Assembly: GCF_965638725.1 (NCBI RefSeq) | Contig: NC_134950.1 | Span: forward strand, 84,542,157 to 84,606,156 | Direction of reading: 5' to 3' | Source of the DNA: Aptenodytes patagonicus | Taxonomy: Eukaryota > Chordata > Aves > Sphenisciformes > Spheniscidae | Length of the DNA: 64,000 nucleotides | Notes under the pieces: model-generated | What the model saw: only the letters and a program-made list of their open reading frames with translations | What the model was told of the DNA's origin: nothing | The model's database searches: none | Made by a program: the position numbers and the translations under genes | In this document: piece by piece, positions 23,922 through 37,957 of the stretch | Layout: every line of letters starts with the position of its first letter | Position numbering within the stretch: the first letter of the stretch is position 1

Positions 23922-26900
23922 AGTATGCTCTCCTGGGTACTCCTCAGCTTATCCAGAGAAGATAAAAGGAGATGAAAGATATCAGAGTCCTTGAAACTGT
24001 GATCCCTGGCTTACATGCAATTTTGCAGCTGCTTTGATCAGTAGTTACCCTTCCCCATGTTACAGCTCAGTAGATCCTGTCCATGTTCCCTCAAACGGAA
24101 AAAGAAATTGGGTCCTTTTTTACTATACTCTTTTTACATCCAGTTTCTTTAAAATGCATAAAAAGACTTTTAGTTACAAAAGTATGGACAGGAACATATA
24201 TATGTAACTAAGTAAACATGCTCTCTGAGACATGCAAAAGTAGCTTCTAAAAGCTTAAAAGACAATATTAGGGCCTCTGCTAAATCTCTGCACTTTCAGT
24301 ATGTGTAAGATTACAAGAATAACTGTAGTGATGGTGAAAATCAGTAAACCATATAATTATTGCTCTGTATTTGCTATATGTCACACTACTTAATTCAGTC
24401 TAAGAGTAACACAAATATTTCTGCTAAGCCCAGCTATAGAGATAGATGCCTAATATTTTTCTCAGAACAATGCTTTGGAGAGGGGCTGCATGTTCCAGAA
24501 ATGAAAATCAATATTATTAGTTTAAGCTTTGTAACTCCCTCTGCTACCTGGCTTTAAATTGCCACAATTTACTGGGGAAATGAAAGCATATGTGGCTTCC
24601 TCAGCTTTTCTTCCAACTTTTCCTCATCCAAAAGGAGAAACACAGTCATCACAATCAGTTTACCCACATCCCCAGACGTGGCATCATCCTGCCGGGAAAC
24701 AAACAATTTCACATGAATTATAACTGATCCCATAGTTCAGATAATAAAATCTCAAGTACTTTAAGGCAACTACTCCAATAGCAATACGAAGAAGAAGGAA
24801 GCAGTGTGATGAATAACTATCTGAATGTGACTCTGATGGAGCTGGTCGCTCATAACCATCCTGAAAGGTAGATTTTTGTTGTTAGCAATGGGACTGCTTA
24901 CAAAGTAAGGTGAAACACCACCATAGGGAAACTAGTTGCTTTAAGGGGAATGAGATTAAATTAATCTAGTTTGTAAGCAAGTTATTCATTATAAATCATT
25001 TTCTCAGCTCAAACCATGGTTTTTATTAGTGCCTCTTGTTGAATCTATTAGAATATCGAGATGATGAGTGCAGCACAGAGAGGAAGCAATATGTCTGGTT
25101 TTGTTTGTAAAATAAATGCTTTCCAAAGCTCTGTATGTGAATCCTGGAAAAGAATGGTTTTGATTTTCACTTGAGAAATGGGCTGAAGCATTTTTGTCAA
25201 TAGGCGTCCTTTTCAGATAGAACCCTAATTCATTCTGGCCCTGCCAAATTGTTTCAGAGCCATGCACCCTGGCAGCAATAATACTGTCAGCTTTACTCTC
25301 ATATTAAAGTCACACTTGAGGAGCTGTAGATGATGAATTTCAGATTTCTCTAACCCTTGATGCTGTTTTCAGGTTTTGAGTAAACTAAAGCAAAAGCTGC
25401 TTGCTGAAGGAAGTAAAAAAAAAGTGTCCGTCGATAAGGGTCTGAGCCTTGGGGTCATATAGTAAAACAATAATTAAAAAAAAAATATATATATGCATTG
25501 TATCAACTAATCTATAGGTACCACAATGGCCTTCCTTTAGACCAGCTTAAATCGGATATTTTAACCTTCTCTCTTTCTTTCCTTTTAGGTATGTATATGT
25601 ACTACATTATATATATAGTTCAGAAATCCTCAAAGAGAACTTATGTTAGGGTCAATTAAATAAACCAAGGAGGGATCTGGTAGTTCAAGTCCAGGACAAC
25701 TAAGACATTGAAGTAAACTTCAGTTTTAATCCTAAACTTTAGGAAAACAGTACCTTTTTCCAGTCTGGTATGCACTCACCTCAGTGGGGGGTGGGAGGGA
25801 AGAAATTTCTGTGCCTTGCATGTTTATACAATGTCTTGAACATTTAAACAAGAAGATGTGCCTATTCAAGATGCAAGTATGATTGCTTTACACAGTGGCC
25901 TTGAGGTCTGCATTTACTTTTATGGAGAGAGCATCAGAATGAAAGCCCAATGGTCAAAGGTTTGTGATCCAAGTAGGAACTGGCATGGGAAGCACAGCAT
26001 TCAGCTCTGGTGAGGAGTCAGAAAAGCGAGTTAAGGGGCAATTCTGGCAAAAAGGGCTCAAGCACAGTTCAGAAACAGAGGTTTTCCAAAGAGGAATTTG
26101 TATCCTGTTTGATGTTTTTTTCTTGTGCATATTGGCATGGCACTACTAGTCTGTATACAGCATTCCTAGCTCAGCTGGCATAATTACTCTCTCTTGAGCA
26201 TAACTAGGTTATGAAAACAGAGATAAGGTTTGGGGTTTTCCCATTCACCAAGGAAAATAGAAAGAAAAGACACATTGAGAACATATGGTTACCTTAAGGT
26301 CCCGCTCAACAATACGTGTTTCTTTTCCCTTGATACAAGCCACAAACTCTCCCAAACCTTTACAATGTCTGTCCAGCTGACCTGTCCACCAGAGGTTTCT
26401 TTAGAACTGAAAATTGCAATTTGTTACTGGGGAATGAACTTCCCAGCCTTGCCCCATCATAGGAACATGGCTGGATCTCAAGCGGGTTCTACCTGGAGGT
26501 AGAACCTTTACTTTCCTCCTTACGCCTCTTTCTTTTCCTAGAGCTATACCCTTTTCCTGATCTACTGGACCCAGCATTTAGGCAGAGTACGCCTTAAAGT
26601 CATTACGATGAATGCTAAAAAAATTTTGGTAGGTTTCAGATTGCCAATTAAGTCTAAATTAAATAACCTTACAATATTCACTATTTAATATGGCTTGTTC
26701 AAGAGAAGGTTAAAATAAATATGACAACAGCATTGCAGCATGATCATGGAGAGAATTATATTATTTGTTTCAGTTTTGAGGAAATTAGATTCAGTGGGAG
26801 ATGAAAAAAAATCCTCAGCCATAAGAACCAGCTGTAGCACTAAAACACGGACAATAAAATTAATTCCCGATTTAAAAAAAAAATCGTAAGTACATGGGGA

Positions 26901-29900
26901 GATGTTTCTTTGTAGTTTAGGGAGGGAGGGTTGTAGATCTTTGAAGACCGGTCTTTATTTGTGCATCAGAAAGTCCTCTGAAACTATCCCCTTTGAACCT
27001 GAAATAAGCAGTGGATGCTTCACATCAGCTTCTGGGCATCAATCTTCCTATCTTTCCTTTTACCGTACTCAGTCCAAGCTATGATGCTACCTCACAAATC
27101 CAGCCATCAGAGACACAAACCCAGTGTGTTTCTACTAATTTTAGCCCTAACATCATATAAGCTGGCTTATCACCAGGGTGTCAGAAATACCTGGAAGTAC
27201 TGTTGGAAGATACAGTGTTTAGTTGTATTACACATTAAAATGGAAAACATTGCAATTCACTCAACAGAAAGTAGAAAGTACCTAGAGAAGACTTTCCTCA
27301 AAGCACCAGATTCAGGTAACCCCAAGCTAACCCCAAGCACTGAAGAAAGCTGAAGCACGCTCCATTGCCTAAACCTATGTCTTAAACCTGGTAGCAGCCA
27401 GGTTCTCTATACACCATAGATGTAAAGATTCTGTAAAGAGAGTAAACATTTCTATTTTACTGCAGGCAACAGGTGAGGGAAGCTCAGAACCAGGCACATG
27501 TGCAAATGCTTCACTTGCCAATCCAATAGAAGTCTTTCCTATGCCCAACAAGGAAAATGTTGCAAGGGAAAAGAAATCACAAAAGAAACGGACAGGAAAG
27601 GTTCCTGTATGCTGAGGTGGCCCCAAGCAGCACCAAATGTAGGGAACCTTCAGATTAAGTTTCACACTTGAGTGCTCAGGCTTGTCACCGGTATTTGTAG
27701 CACTTGGACATCAAAAAAATAAAAGGATTTCCTGTCACTGAAGTCATTCTAATTCATGGATGTTTGAGGCACTCCTAAAAAGCAGTGATGCATAGATATC
27801 CTGGGCTAAACTGGTGAAATGCAGCATTCCAGGATTAACCATCACCGCTGCACAGTGATAAGGAGCACAAAACTGCTGCATCGTAGTTCCTGCTGGGCAT
27901 TTTACAACACGCTCGCTCATTCACTCTCCTCAGCCCGACTAGAGACAGAAATGGAGCGGCACCAGGACAATACTAACTCAACAGTTGGCTCTTGTTTTGT
28001 GGTTTTCCCTCTCTCCACATTTTAGCAGTATGTGGCTGTTTCTATTATTTCCTGGTGTCTGAGTCCTCTCTGTGTTTACAGGTGTTGCTAATGGCTAATT
28101 GTCTTCATGAAATTCTAGCAGGGAATGCATTTCAGCATGAAATACAGTGTATGTCCTGCATTTATTCTTAATCAGGAAGCTCAGCTTCTAAGGAAGTGTG
28201 CTGATACATCTCCTTTATTTTTATGTCTGGCACCTTACAGAAAAGAAAAAAAAAAAAGATTGGCAAGACCTCAGTCTTTACTAGACTGAGATTTTAACTC
28301 CTTCAGAGCCTTGTGTTAAGGAAAGATGAATCAGTTTGAATAAGAAAGGCATCATCATCCTTCATGCTGTACATGTGGAGAAATCTCATAGCCCTCTGAG
28401 GGTGGAATTTCAGAGCAATGTTATTCCTGATTTCAAATGCAGGCAGGAATTTGAAAATGCAGATGTCACCAACCTACTCAAAACGGAAAGGCTGTATTGT
28501 AAGATTTCTTAATCTGCCAGCTAGATTTCCTGATCACAAGAACTTCAGTTGCAACACTGAAGTTGATCCATATCCCTACATCTCTTGTGGTTTATGCATC
28601 CCTAGAGAGATGTACATGAACTGAGGAAATCCATTTAGCTCCCTTTTCAAGTCAGGCCTTGTGAATCTTTCAAAAGGTACTCAAAGCCACCAAAAGTCAA
28701 AAAGCCAGTGAATCTTAGCAATTTCACTGGAGCTACGCCATCATATACCAGCTTGGATGTAACTGCTGAGAGAAGCAGTTAACATTGGGTTTTGGACCTT
28801 CTGTGGCCTGCCACACAATCTCTCTCTTATTGAGAGATTAGAAAAGTATTTTTCTTAATGAAGATGATATCAGGGTAACTTGAAGAATAGGGATCTAATA
28901 CAGATTCTTCTGAAGTCATGGGGAAATCTGCTATTGATTTCTGTGAACTTCACATCAGACCCTCAGTTAGGAAAGAGTTAAAGAAAGAAAAATGGAGGTT
29001 TTCCTTGGTGTGATGCAACGGTAGATCTGCCACATGCTGCGTGCACCCACTTTTTTTATTCCTCTTTTTTGATTAAAAGATTAAAATAACTTGTAATTTG
29101 CAGAATTTACATCTTAGAGCATAATTTTCCCCACCACAATTCATGTAAGCGTCTGGCAAATTTCTATCTGCAATATTTGCTTGAAGCTTGTTTTGATTTT
29201 TTATGGGTACAAGTTGGCAAAATTATGATCAACAAGTTGTCATATTCTGACATGGGCACAAACTGGATTTGAGCAATCCTTAGAATGTGTCTTTTAATCC
29301 ATTAAATTAGTCCAGTTCATTAATATTTATTTGCACAGAAATCTAAAAAGAAAGCTACTATTTAATATGGCAAGTGTTGGTGGGCAAGTTTTTATATAGC
29401 TACTATTTGAAATGAAAAGGTGGTATCTGATGGGAAAACATGCAAGTCTTCTACCTGGCAGCCACTCACAAAAGGATGCCCTGTGTTTCAGCGTTGGAAA
29501 GCATGTGAACACGTTTCTGCTGTCAGTATGAGTCTCATCTGTTACGGTAAGGAGCTGGAGGTAATGTGGAAGCCAGAGTTGCTATCTCTTTCCAAAAGAT
29601 TTTCTTCAAGAAGCTCAAATCACCATCAGAAGAGTGGAAACAAGCCCCTAATAACGTCATGCCTTCAAATTTTCATTTTTGGCCCTGACAACACGCATGG
29701 CAATTTTTAGCTCTGAAACTTTGGGTTCAGCTGTTTTTCCAATTGGCGGGGCCTTTATCCATAGGCATTCATGAATAGACAGTGCTATGTTTATTGTATC
29801 ATTTGGGACCATACAGCAACTTAAAAAATCAGAGGACCATTTCAATACCAGTGGAGGCTGGTACGGACGATGACATTGTGTGCCATTGTTACCTAATAAA

Positions 29901-32900
29901 GTACTTAAAAGCGAGTGAAAAAATAGCTGGGCGTATACAAAAATGTACCCTGCATCCAGAGTAAAAATGAACACTTTATTCATACTGATCACGAAGAATG
30001 TTTCATTAGAGTGAATTCTGTATGGCTCAATAGGTAACCAGTCTCCAAAGAGAGGCCAAGAGGTAAAAATGTGCATTAGAATACAGGGTCAGAAATGTTA
30101 TGCTGAAAAACCTGAATAGTCATGTTTATGTTCCTCAAACAGAGAAGAAAACTCTTATTCCATGAAAGCATGTATAGTGGCAGCCAGAAGGGTTTCTAGG
30201 AAAGGATGCTAATAATATATGCTGATTTTTTAAGACTCCCTTAAAAAAAATTATAGAAAACACTCTTTTCAAAGCTTGTTTATATTAAATTCCAAGCAAA
30301 ATGGTTTTGGGAACAGTAACTTTCTGCAGAATTATGCAGGCAACTCAGAAAATGGCCTAGTTAGGACTGTTCTTCAAACTGTAACTTAGATCTGTAGTGT
30401 GTATATGAATATATATGCAACTCTATGTGTATACACAGCTGCATATATTATGCCCTTCAGTGCTGATCCAGAAATGCAAATCAATTGGAAAGCACCTAGG
30501 GACTGAGAAGGGGGGAGCTGGAACACCCAGTGTTACAGTGGTGGCAAGTGGGCCACTCGCTCAGCTGAGAAAATGCAGGAAGGGAATCGAGACTCAGGCT
30601 GCCCCAGAAAGACCCCACACAACTTACCCTGAGGTCTTCCAACGTTTAGAAAAAAACAATGGGAGGTGTAGGAAGCAACAGCTACTTCCCTTCCACCTGC
30701 TTAGAGCAGCAGAATATCTGAGCCATTGCCTTTTGATTATCTAATAGTGCTATCTCCTCTGGATGATTTGCCACGCTTCAGTAATGCAGCCACCTCAAAT
30801 ATACATGATGATGCATTGTCATGAGCTCTTCTTAAGGCACAGATTGGGGTGGGGGTGGGGTGGGGGGAGCATATAGGCAGTCCAAGTGCTTGCACACAGT
30901 ACAAACCCTTATCCTCATAGCTGCTCCTAAAACAAAGCCAGGGCTCTAGATAATCTATGCTTTGGCTGATAATCTTATTAGTATTTATGGGAATTGCTGT
31001 GTAAAGTTACACATGGTGTTCCTTGCCAAAGGATCAATTTAATGTTCTGCCCTTAAGGTGCATCAATTGTCTGAATAGTTTCCTCTTTATAGATTTGGGC
31101 AATATGAGACTGCATTTTCAGATATTCTTGGCTGGGATCCAGTCCAAGATTCACAAATACATTGATTCAGAGAAGGAAATGAAGGAGATGATGGGGAGGA
31201 ATGGGGGGAAGTGCACACCCGATAGTCTGTGTCAGATAGATTGAATCAGTCTTCTATTACCTGCATTGGAGGGACTGTATCAAAGTTATGTTTAAGGAAT
31301 GGCTCTGAATCACTGAGCTCTGTTTCTAAGTAACCAGGAAGCTTACGTTACTGTGATGTTTATCAGCCTTTTAAAATTCTTCTTTAGAAATATACTTATG
31401 ATTGTGTCTACTACTCACCAGCTTGGCACCTGTCAAAACGAACCTAGCTTGGGTGTTGAAGCAGGCTCCCTTCTTCTCCCCATCCCATCATCTTCAAGCA
31501 TCAGTTTCATTCCCTAGTATTTCAGATCGGTTAATCTACTCGGTGACTCTTCCTCAGGATCTGGAGTGCCATTTTTTACAATTTCTCTACCTGAAGTGGA
31601 ATCTCATTCAAGAATGGTGCCCAGCTTGCGTGTCCCCACTGAAGCTAACTTACCATCTTCACTTTTCCCCTGTAAGTCTTTATCTCAGCTAAGGCTGGGA
31701 AAGTCCTGACATTCAGACTGATTCCCCTCATCTGCACAGTGCCCTCAGAGCTAAAACAAGAACAATAAGATTATTGACAAATTAATAAGAGGAGGAGATA
31801 CATACAAGATATTTGCAGGGAGTGGAGATTGTTAAGAGCTGTTAGACCATAAACCCATCCAGCTAGGTCTGCTCAGAAACAGACATGTTTTCATCAGATT
31901 TGCGGATTCTTTCAAATAGAAATAATTTCTGTAGGTTACATGATTTCACTGGAATTTGCCAGGAATTCTGCTAGAAACCTCTCTGCTTTCCCGCTGTTCT
32001 TCTGCCCAGCTCCGGGGTCACCATCCTTGTTGATGGACATGGGGATAATGGAAATGCCTGATTCTCAGTGTCCCGAGATCCAAAGTGACTTTTGTGTCCG
32101 TGGCTCTAGGGTTTTCTTTCCTTTCATAAAAGGAGAGGCATCATTTCATGAAGAGATATTGCTGATGTTCGTCTCTGCACAGAACCACCCCAGATTTCAC
32201 CATAACCCAGCTCCCCATCAGATGCAGAAATTGATTCTCTCAGCTCAGTTCTCCACTGTGTCTCATGTCTAGCTCTTCAAAATGGGAAAAAAAGCAGAGT
32301 TTGGTGCTTAACTGCTTAGAAAGATGCGAGTGCACAGCCAACCCACTCAAGAACTTTGTATTAGTAAGGGAGAAAAAAAAGAAAAAAAACCAAACATGCC
32401 AGCTGTTGCTAAATGGTATGCGGAAAAATCAAACCTTTAAGATATGTTTGTGAGGTGCAACTGAGCTATCTGTAATATATACCACATACTGCCTGACACA
32501 GTGCCAAGGTTTTAAAGAATACTCTGAAAATTTAAGATGATGCTTTTCTTTTTTTCTAATCCTTCTCTTGCCCATGTTTCATAGTGGATCAGGTAAAAAG
32601 GATTTTCTACCATCTTAACGTATGTTAGTGGTAAGGGAGTAATATAATCTGTTGTTCAAACGTCTGATGTATTTCATGTTTATACTTGTAAGGGTAAATT
32701 TCATGCGAGATATTTTCTTTCTCCATGGATATTTGCTCTCTTACATCTGTGTTGATGTTGCCTAACTAAAAAAAGATATCTTGCAGATGAACATGTGTAT
32801 TTCCCCTCTGACTGTTGTTTCCACCAGAGCTGCGTATCTACCCTCTGCTGGAAACTGAGCTGTTTCCACCTTCTGGAAACTGAACTATCATTAGATTTAA

Positions 32901-34900
32901 TCTTGTGGCACTTTATCCACAGTGAATGTGGAAGGAAAGAAATTGCTGTAGGATGGAAAGGGCAGGACAACGATAAATAAAAATGCTTATAAGCTCAAGG
33001 TCCATCTTCAGCCAGATGAGCTCAAAGTGGAAAGTAAGTGTTCTTCTTTCAGAAAATACATTACAGCATCCTCTCTTTGGTCATGAAATGGCATGAGCAC
33101 TGTTGTTACATGTATCTGCAGTCAACTGGAATTAGCAGAATGGGAAGAGCTACTTAAATTCTGTGTACTGATTGCACAGCACCCCAGAAGCCACTGGAAA
33201 AGCTGGCATGCAGAAGGGAAAAAAAAAAAGTGTGCGTGGGAGGAGTGGTAAAGGAGAAAGAGAACTAGAAAAGTTAATTTTGATTAAAAAGTGTTCCTAT
33301 CCGTTGTTGGGGGTTGCATTTCTGACCTGTTGTTATTGAGTTTCATGAATATAAATGTGTACTTTCAAGTGTTGCTGGAAGAGTCTGGCCCGTCTGTCAG
33401 TCCAAAGGAACTTGCTCCCTTGCTGATGATGGGCGGAGAGTAACCTCTCATGGAGACTGCAAATATATCTGTGCTAATTTCTCCCTTAAGTAACAAGCTT
33501 AGCCTAAGACATTTGAAACCTATCTCTGAAATCAACAAAAATTTAGTACTTTACTGAACTGGCCACATTATCAATGACAGGTCCATCCTCTAAAACATCT
33601 GAATATGTTCTCAGGTGAACAAACACTTTCAGGTTGTCTTCAACTAGCAGCACTACTGCACGCAGAAGTGCTTTCTGGGCTGTTTTCCTACTCCCAGCCA
33701 TCTGTTGCAATGGCATCCAGGCAGCTCAGAAATCCTTGGGTTTGTTTCATTGATGTATATGTGCCAATGTAATACTACTACTAATAATAACAGGTTGACA
33801 TGGGCAGGCTATCATAATCCTGCAAGGGCCACTTCTCCTATTGGAAGTCTCAAGGAAAAGACTGCCAGCCACCTGCTTTATTTCCCTGTAAGGCACTTTG
33901 GTACCATGGTGATGAATGCACAGAGAGGATCAAACATTGCTTTGCTATCAGATGAGAAATCAGAATCCTTTCAAGCAAGAAAAAAAAAAAGGTCCATACC
34001 ATTAAAACACTTTAAAAGTGCAAGAACATCTTTTCATTGCACAGTCTGACTGTGAAGCCCATTTACTATTATTTCTTGTTTTATTTGCCAGGATAACTTC
34101 CATAAAATCTATAGTTGCGTTTAAAAAAAAAGACAAACCTGAAAAGACTGCTCTGCAATGGCAGTATATCAAGGACGATGGTCACAGGAAGACCATTTAA
34201 TAAAAGATCAGTCAAATGGCACTTTGCATGTACTGTGTCAGTGAAATGCAGCCATGTCTGGGGTAGACCACATGTGCTGTTGAGCAGTGCACATTAGGAA
34301 CATTGAACACTGGAGAGAACCACCATCGTGTATCCATCTGAACAGAAAAGCCTATACAGAAGCCATTATTTGAAGAGAGTCAACTCCGTTGATGATGGGT
34401 GGTTTATACTGGTTGTTTGTTAATCGTAGCATGGATACAGATGCTCTCTCACCGGTCCCCTGTGCACCTTTGGTCTGGTCAGGCTTTTTAGCAATTTCTC
34501 CAGGAAGACAGGAATCCTGGTGGAAGGAAAGATCTACTGTCCTTGATGAGATTTGCCTTCCAGCTCACATTAGTGTCCTCTTGCACCAAATACAATCCAT
34601 TGGGAAAGGGGACCTTCAAGGACAGGAAGAGAAAGTGGTGGTAGTGGGTTTATTACTGGAAACAAACAGCTGGGTTTGTGGCAGCCGAGGGGACAGCATG
34701 GCAACTTGCTTGCTAGGCACCAAGGTAGTGAAGCTTGATGCCTAGGGGGGGTACTTAAGGGTGCAAGAATGAGCCCGCAGGTGTGTAGGTATGCTGGTAC
34801 CAAATGGTAGGGAAGGGTAGGAAGGTAAGCTGTAGGATAAGATCTGGCTGTTAAGAGCAAGGCTGAAGTCCAAGACCTCTATCCTGACTTTTTCTGAATA
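23922..34900. other. Long intergenic stretch without recognised features
   Basis: About 11 kb of AT-rich DNA. I found no ORF with family resemblance, no RNA gene and no clear transposon. Minor tracts only: TA-rich at 25478-25494, A-runs at 32371-32390, and a G-rich run at about 30846-30869. Confidence 0.45.
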
Positions 34901-34929
34901 CTTCTAGTTTCCTGGGAGAGATCCTGGGG

Positions 34930-35686
34930 ACAGGCAGAAGTCCTGAGTGCCAGTGTGTGGGTGAATCTTGGGGTAGAAAGGAGGGATTTCTCCTCAAGAC
35001 CAGGAGACCAGGAGTAACCTGTAAAGGACGGATGGACTATACCTTAACAGAAACAAATCCAGTTTGCTGGTGCAGGAAACCAGGGCTGAGGGAGCTGACA
35101 GGCATGGAAAATTCTCTTTTTACAGCTGGCACACTCCTCAGAAGGGACATGGCTAATACTCATTGGGCCTCTGAAAAGGACAGAATGGAAATAAATAGCA
35201 CAATCACAATGAACAGAAAAAATCAAACTGCCTCCAATGCCAATACTGAGTGACAGAGCAAGGGCAGCACTCGCAAGTGCTTTTTACACCAACACTCGAA
35301 GTCTAAATATGGCATGAGGGAGTCAGAACACTTGGCATCAAATGGCAATCCTGATCAAACGGGCACCTTGGGGATGCAGTGGGATGAAGATAATCAATGG
35401 TAGTTCTGCCATGCTACCCACTTTACAGGAATGATAGGGTGGGACATACGGATGGGGGAGTGACACTGTACATGAAGGACTATATGAACTGTAATAGAAG
35501 AAATATATCATAGGAAAGAGACTCATTGTAGAATGCTTGTGGGTTGAAATACTGTGATGGTACTAACACCATGATCAGGCTGATGATAACATTTAGGAAA
35601 TGATATCTCAGATCAGAAAACCTGAGAATTTATGACTAGTGACTGTAGAATTCTTAAGCTACCTCTACACAGAGTGAATAAATGCA
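34930..35686 (+). mobile_element. Old CR1/L3-like LINE, upstream (endonuclease-side) remnant
   Basis: A decayed plus-strand sequence. Around 35280-35480 it can be read as FYTNTRSLN ... (spacer) ... YGWGSDTVHEGLYEL with interruptions, which resembles the endonuclease side of CR1/L3 elements (the 'N-RSL-N' start). It is cut at 35687 by a younger CR1 and appears to continue after 36691. The assignment rests on weak, broken similarity. Confidence 0.45.
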
Positions 35687-36691
35687 TCCAGATGGAGATT
35701 GGTGATGAGTGGCGTCCCACAGGGGTCCGTATTGGGACCAGTACTGTTTAATATCTTCATCAATGACATAGACAGTGGGATCGAGTGCACCCTCAGCAAG
35801 TTTGCAGATGACACCAAGCTGAGTGGTGCAGTCGACACGCCAGAGGGACGGGATGCCATCCAGAGGGACCTGGACAAGCTCGAGAACTGGGCCTGTGTGA
35901 ACCTCATGAGGTTCAACAAGGCCAAGTGCAAGGTCCTGCACCTGGGTCGGGGCAACTCCCAGTACCAATCCAGGCTGGGGATGAAGGGATTGAGAGCAGC
36001 CCTGCCGAGAAGGACTTGGGGGTACTGGTGGATGAAAAGCTGGACATGAGCCAGCAATGTGTGCTCGCAGCCCAGAAGGCCAGTCATATCCTGGGCTGCA
36101 TCCAAAGAAGCGTGGCCAGCAGGGCGAGGGAGATGATTCTGCCCCTCTACTCTGCTCTGGGGAGACCCCACCTGGAGTACTGCATCCAGCTCTGGAGCCC
36201 TCAGTACAGGAAAGACACGGACCTGTTGGAGTGGGTCCAGAAGAGGGCCATGAAAATGATCAGGGGGATGGAACACCTCTCCTATGAAGAAAGGCTGAGA
36301 GAGTTGTGGTTGTTCAGCCTAGAGAAGAGAAGGCTTTGGGGAGACCTTATTGCAGCCTACCAGTACTTAAAGGGGGCTTATAAAAAAGATGGCGGCAAAC
36401 TTTTTAGCAGGGCTTGTTGTGACAGGACAAGGGGGAATGGCTTTAAACTAAAGGGGGGTAGGTTTAGACTAGATAGAAGGAAGAAATTTTTTATGCTGAG
36501 GGTGGTGAAGCACTGGCACAGGTTGCCCAGAGAGGTGGTGGATGCCCCATCCCTGGACACATTCCAGGTCAGGTTGGATGGGGCTCTGAGCAACCTGATC
36601 TAGTTGAAGATGTCCCTGCCCATGGGAGGGGGGTTGGACTAGATGACCTTGAGAGGTCCCTTCCAACCCAAACTATTCTATGATTCTATGA
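35687..36691 (+). mobile_element. CR1 LINE, 5'-truncated, plus strand (copy B)
   Basis: It starts abruptly at TCCAGATGGAGATTGGTGAT and ends with the CR1 3' tail CTATTCTATGATTCTATGATC. The plus strand encodes [20 protein letters not shown], an intact FADDTKLSG catalytic box, [18 protein letters not shown] and the conserved C-terminus ending at 36603. One frameshift near 35975-36000 splits it into frames 35699-36049 and 35926-36603. Over about 1 kb it matches copy A (12379-13490) very closely, in opposite orientation. Confidence 0.96.
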
Positions 36692-37957
36692 TCATCAGGA
36701 TGAGATGCAGAATAGTTTGAGGAAGCACTTTAAGAACTTTTTCCTAGACTCCCCAAGGGGTGTGGGACCTAGTTCATGACGTACTAGCTAAAGGGCTGCT
36801 CTGTAATAGTACCCATAATGCTACTAGGTTTAACACTACAGTGAGAAAGAGCAAGCCAAATAGAGTCAAGCCATAGCTACTCAATTGCAAGTAAGAGCGC
36901 TATGTCGAAATGAGGGAATTGATCAAACATATAAAGACCAATTCAAATGCCTTCCAGGAGCCTGGAGAGTGTTCAAAGATACTATATCAAAACCCCAAGT
37001 AAATGGTATAGCACAAGTGAAAAAGAGATCAATAAAAACCCTGGACAGAAGTAGAAAATAGAAGAAAATAGGAAATAGAAAAGGAACACTGAAATCTCCA
37101 AAATCATGAAGGTAATGAGAATCTTTCTAGTAGCAAAATGCCAGCCTGATGGCAAGGACCTTGTAAAACTGTGTATCTGTGTGGTGGGAGTGGGGACAGA
37201 TGAGTTTCAGGGTAGATAAATATATATTATGCATCTAGGGGGAAAATAATCCACATGTACATGATGCTGAACTTGGAACCTGCAGTTATAACTCAAGAGG
37301 GATCTTGGGGTCATCACTGACAGTTCTCTGAAGCTGGCTTTCGCTGGCTGCTGCACATTTAGCCAACAAAATGCAGGGAATTATCATGAAGGAACAAGAC
37401 TTTTGGCCCCAGTAAAGACTTTGCATAACCACAACCATTTTAAGTACTATGTACGGTCCTGTTCACTGCATCTCAAGAAAGGGCATAGTAGAGTTGGAGA
37501 AAGTTTAGCAAAAATCAAGGGAATAAGCACGTGCCTTTGTAAGAAGACACTAACAGAGCTGGGGCTTCAGTTTGGAGATGGGGGAGGTTATTCACAGATA
37601 ATCTCTGAAACTTACCACAGGCAGCTGTTGGAGGCACACTGTATCAGTAGGTTCAAAGACAAACTCATGGACCATGAAGAGATGCTAAAGGCAATAAGCA
37701 GGAATGGATCTTCAACACTGCTATTAAAAAAGTATGACGGCTGAGGAAATATGAGGAGAATGGATCATTGATAATGGCCAGGCTCACAGACTCTTGCTAA
37801 ATAGTGTCTCCTATAGCCTTTGCTGGAGAGAGTATTGGGCTGGATGGGCCGTCGGTCTGAGTAGACCTTCCACAACATTATGGCTGCTACTGGAAATAGG
37901 ATACTAGACTAAGTAGATTTTTGATCTGACCCAGTGCAGATGTTCTCATGTTCCTAG
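36692..37957 (+). mobile_element. Old CR1/L3-like LINE, downstream remnant with 3' tails
   Basis: At 37299-37340 the plus strand reads RDLGVITDSSLKLA, the DLGV box of CR1-clade proteins; more of the C-terminus follows, including a 113-codon frame at 37403-37744. Near 36955-37000 a WRVFKDTI-like piece resembles the linker before the reverse transcriptase. A tail-like block GGGCTGGATGGGCCGTCGG lies at about 37839-37857, and a second tail at 37895-37957 reads TGATCTGACCCAGTGCAG then ATGTTCTCATGTTCC. Most of the reverse transcriptase is missing. Confidence 0.6.
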
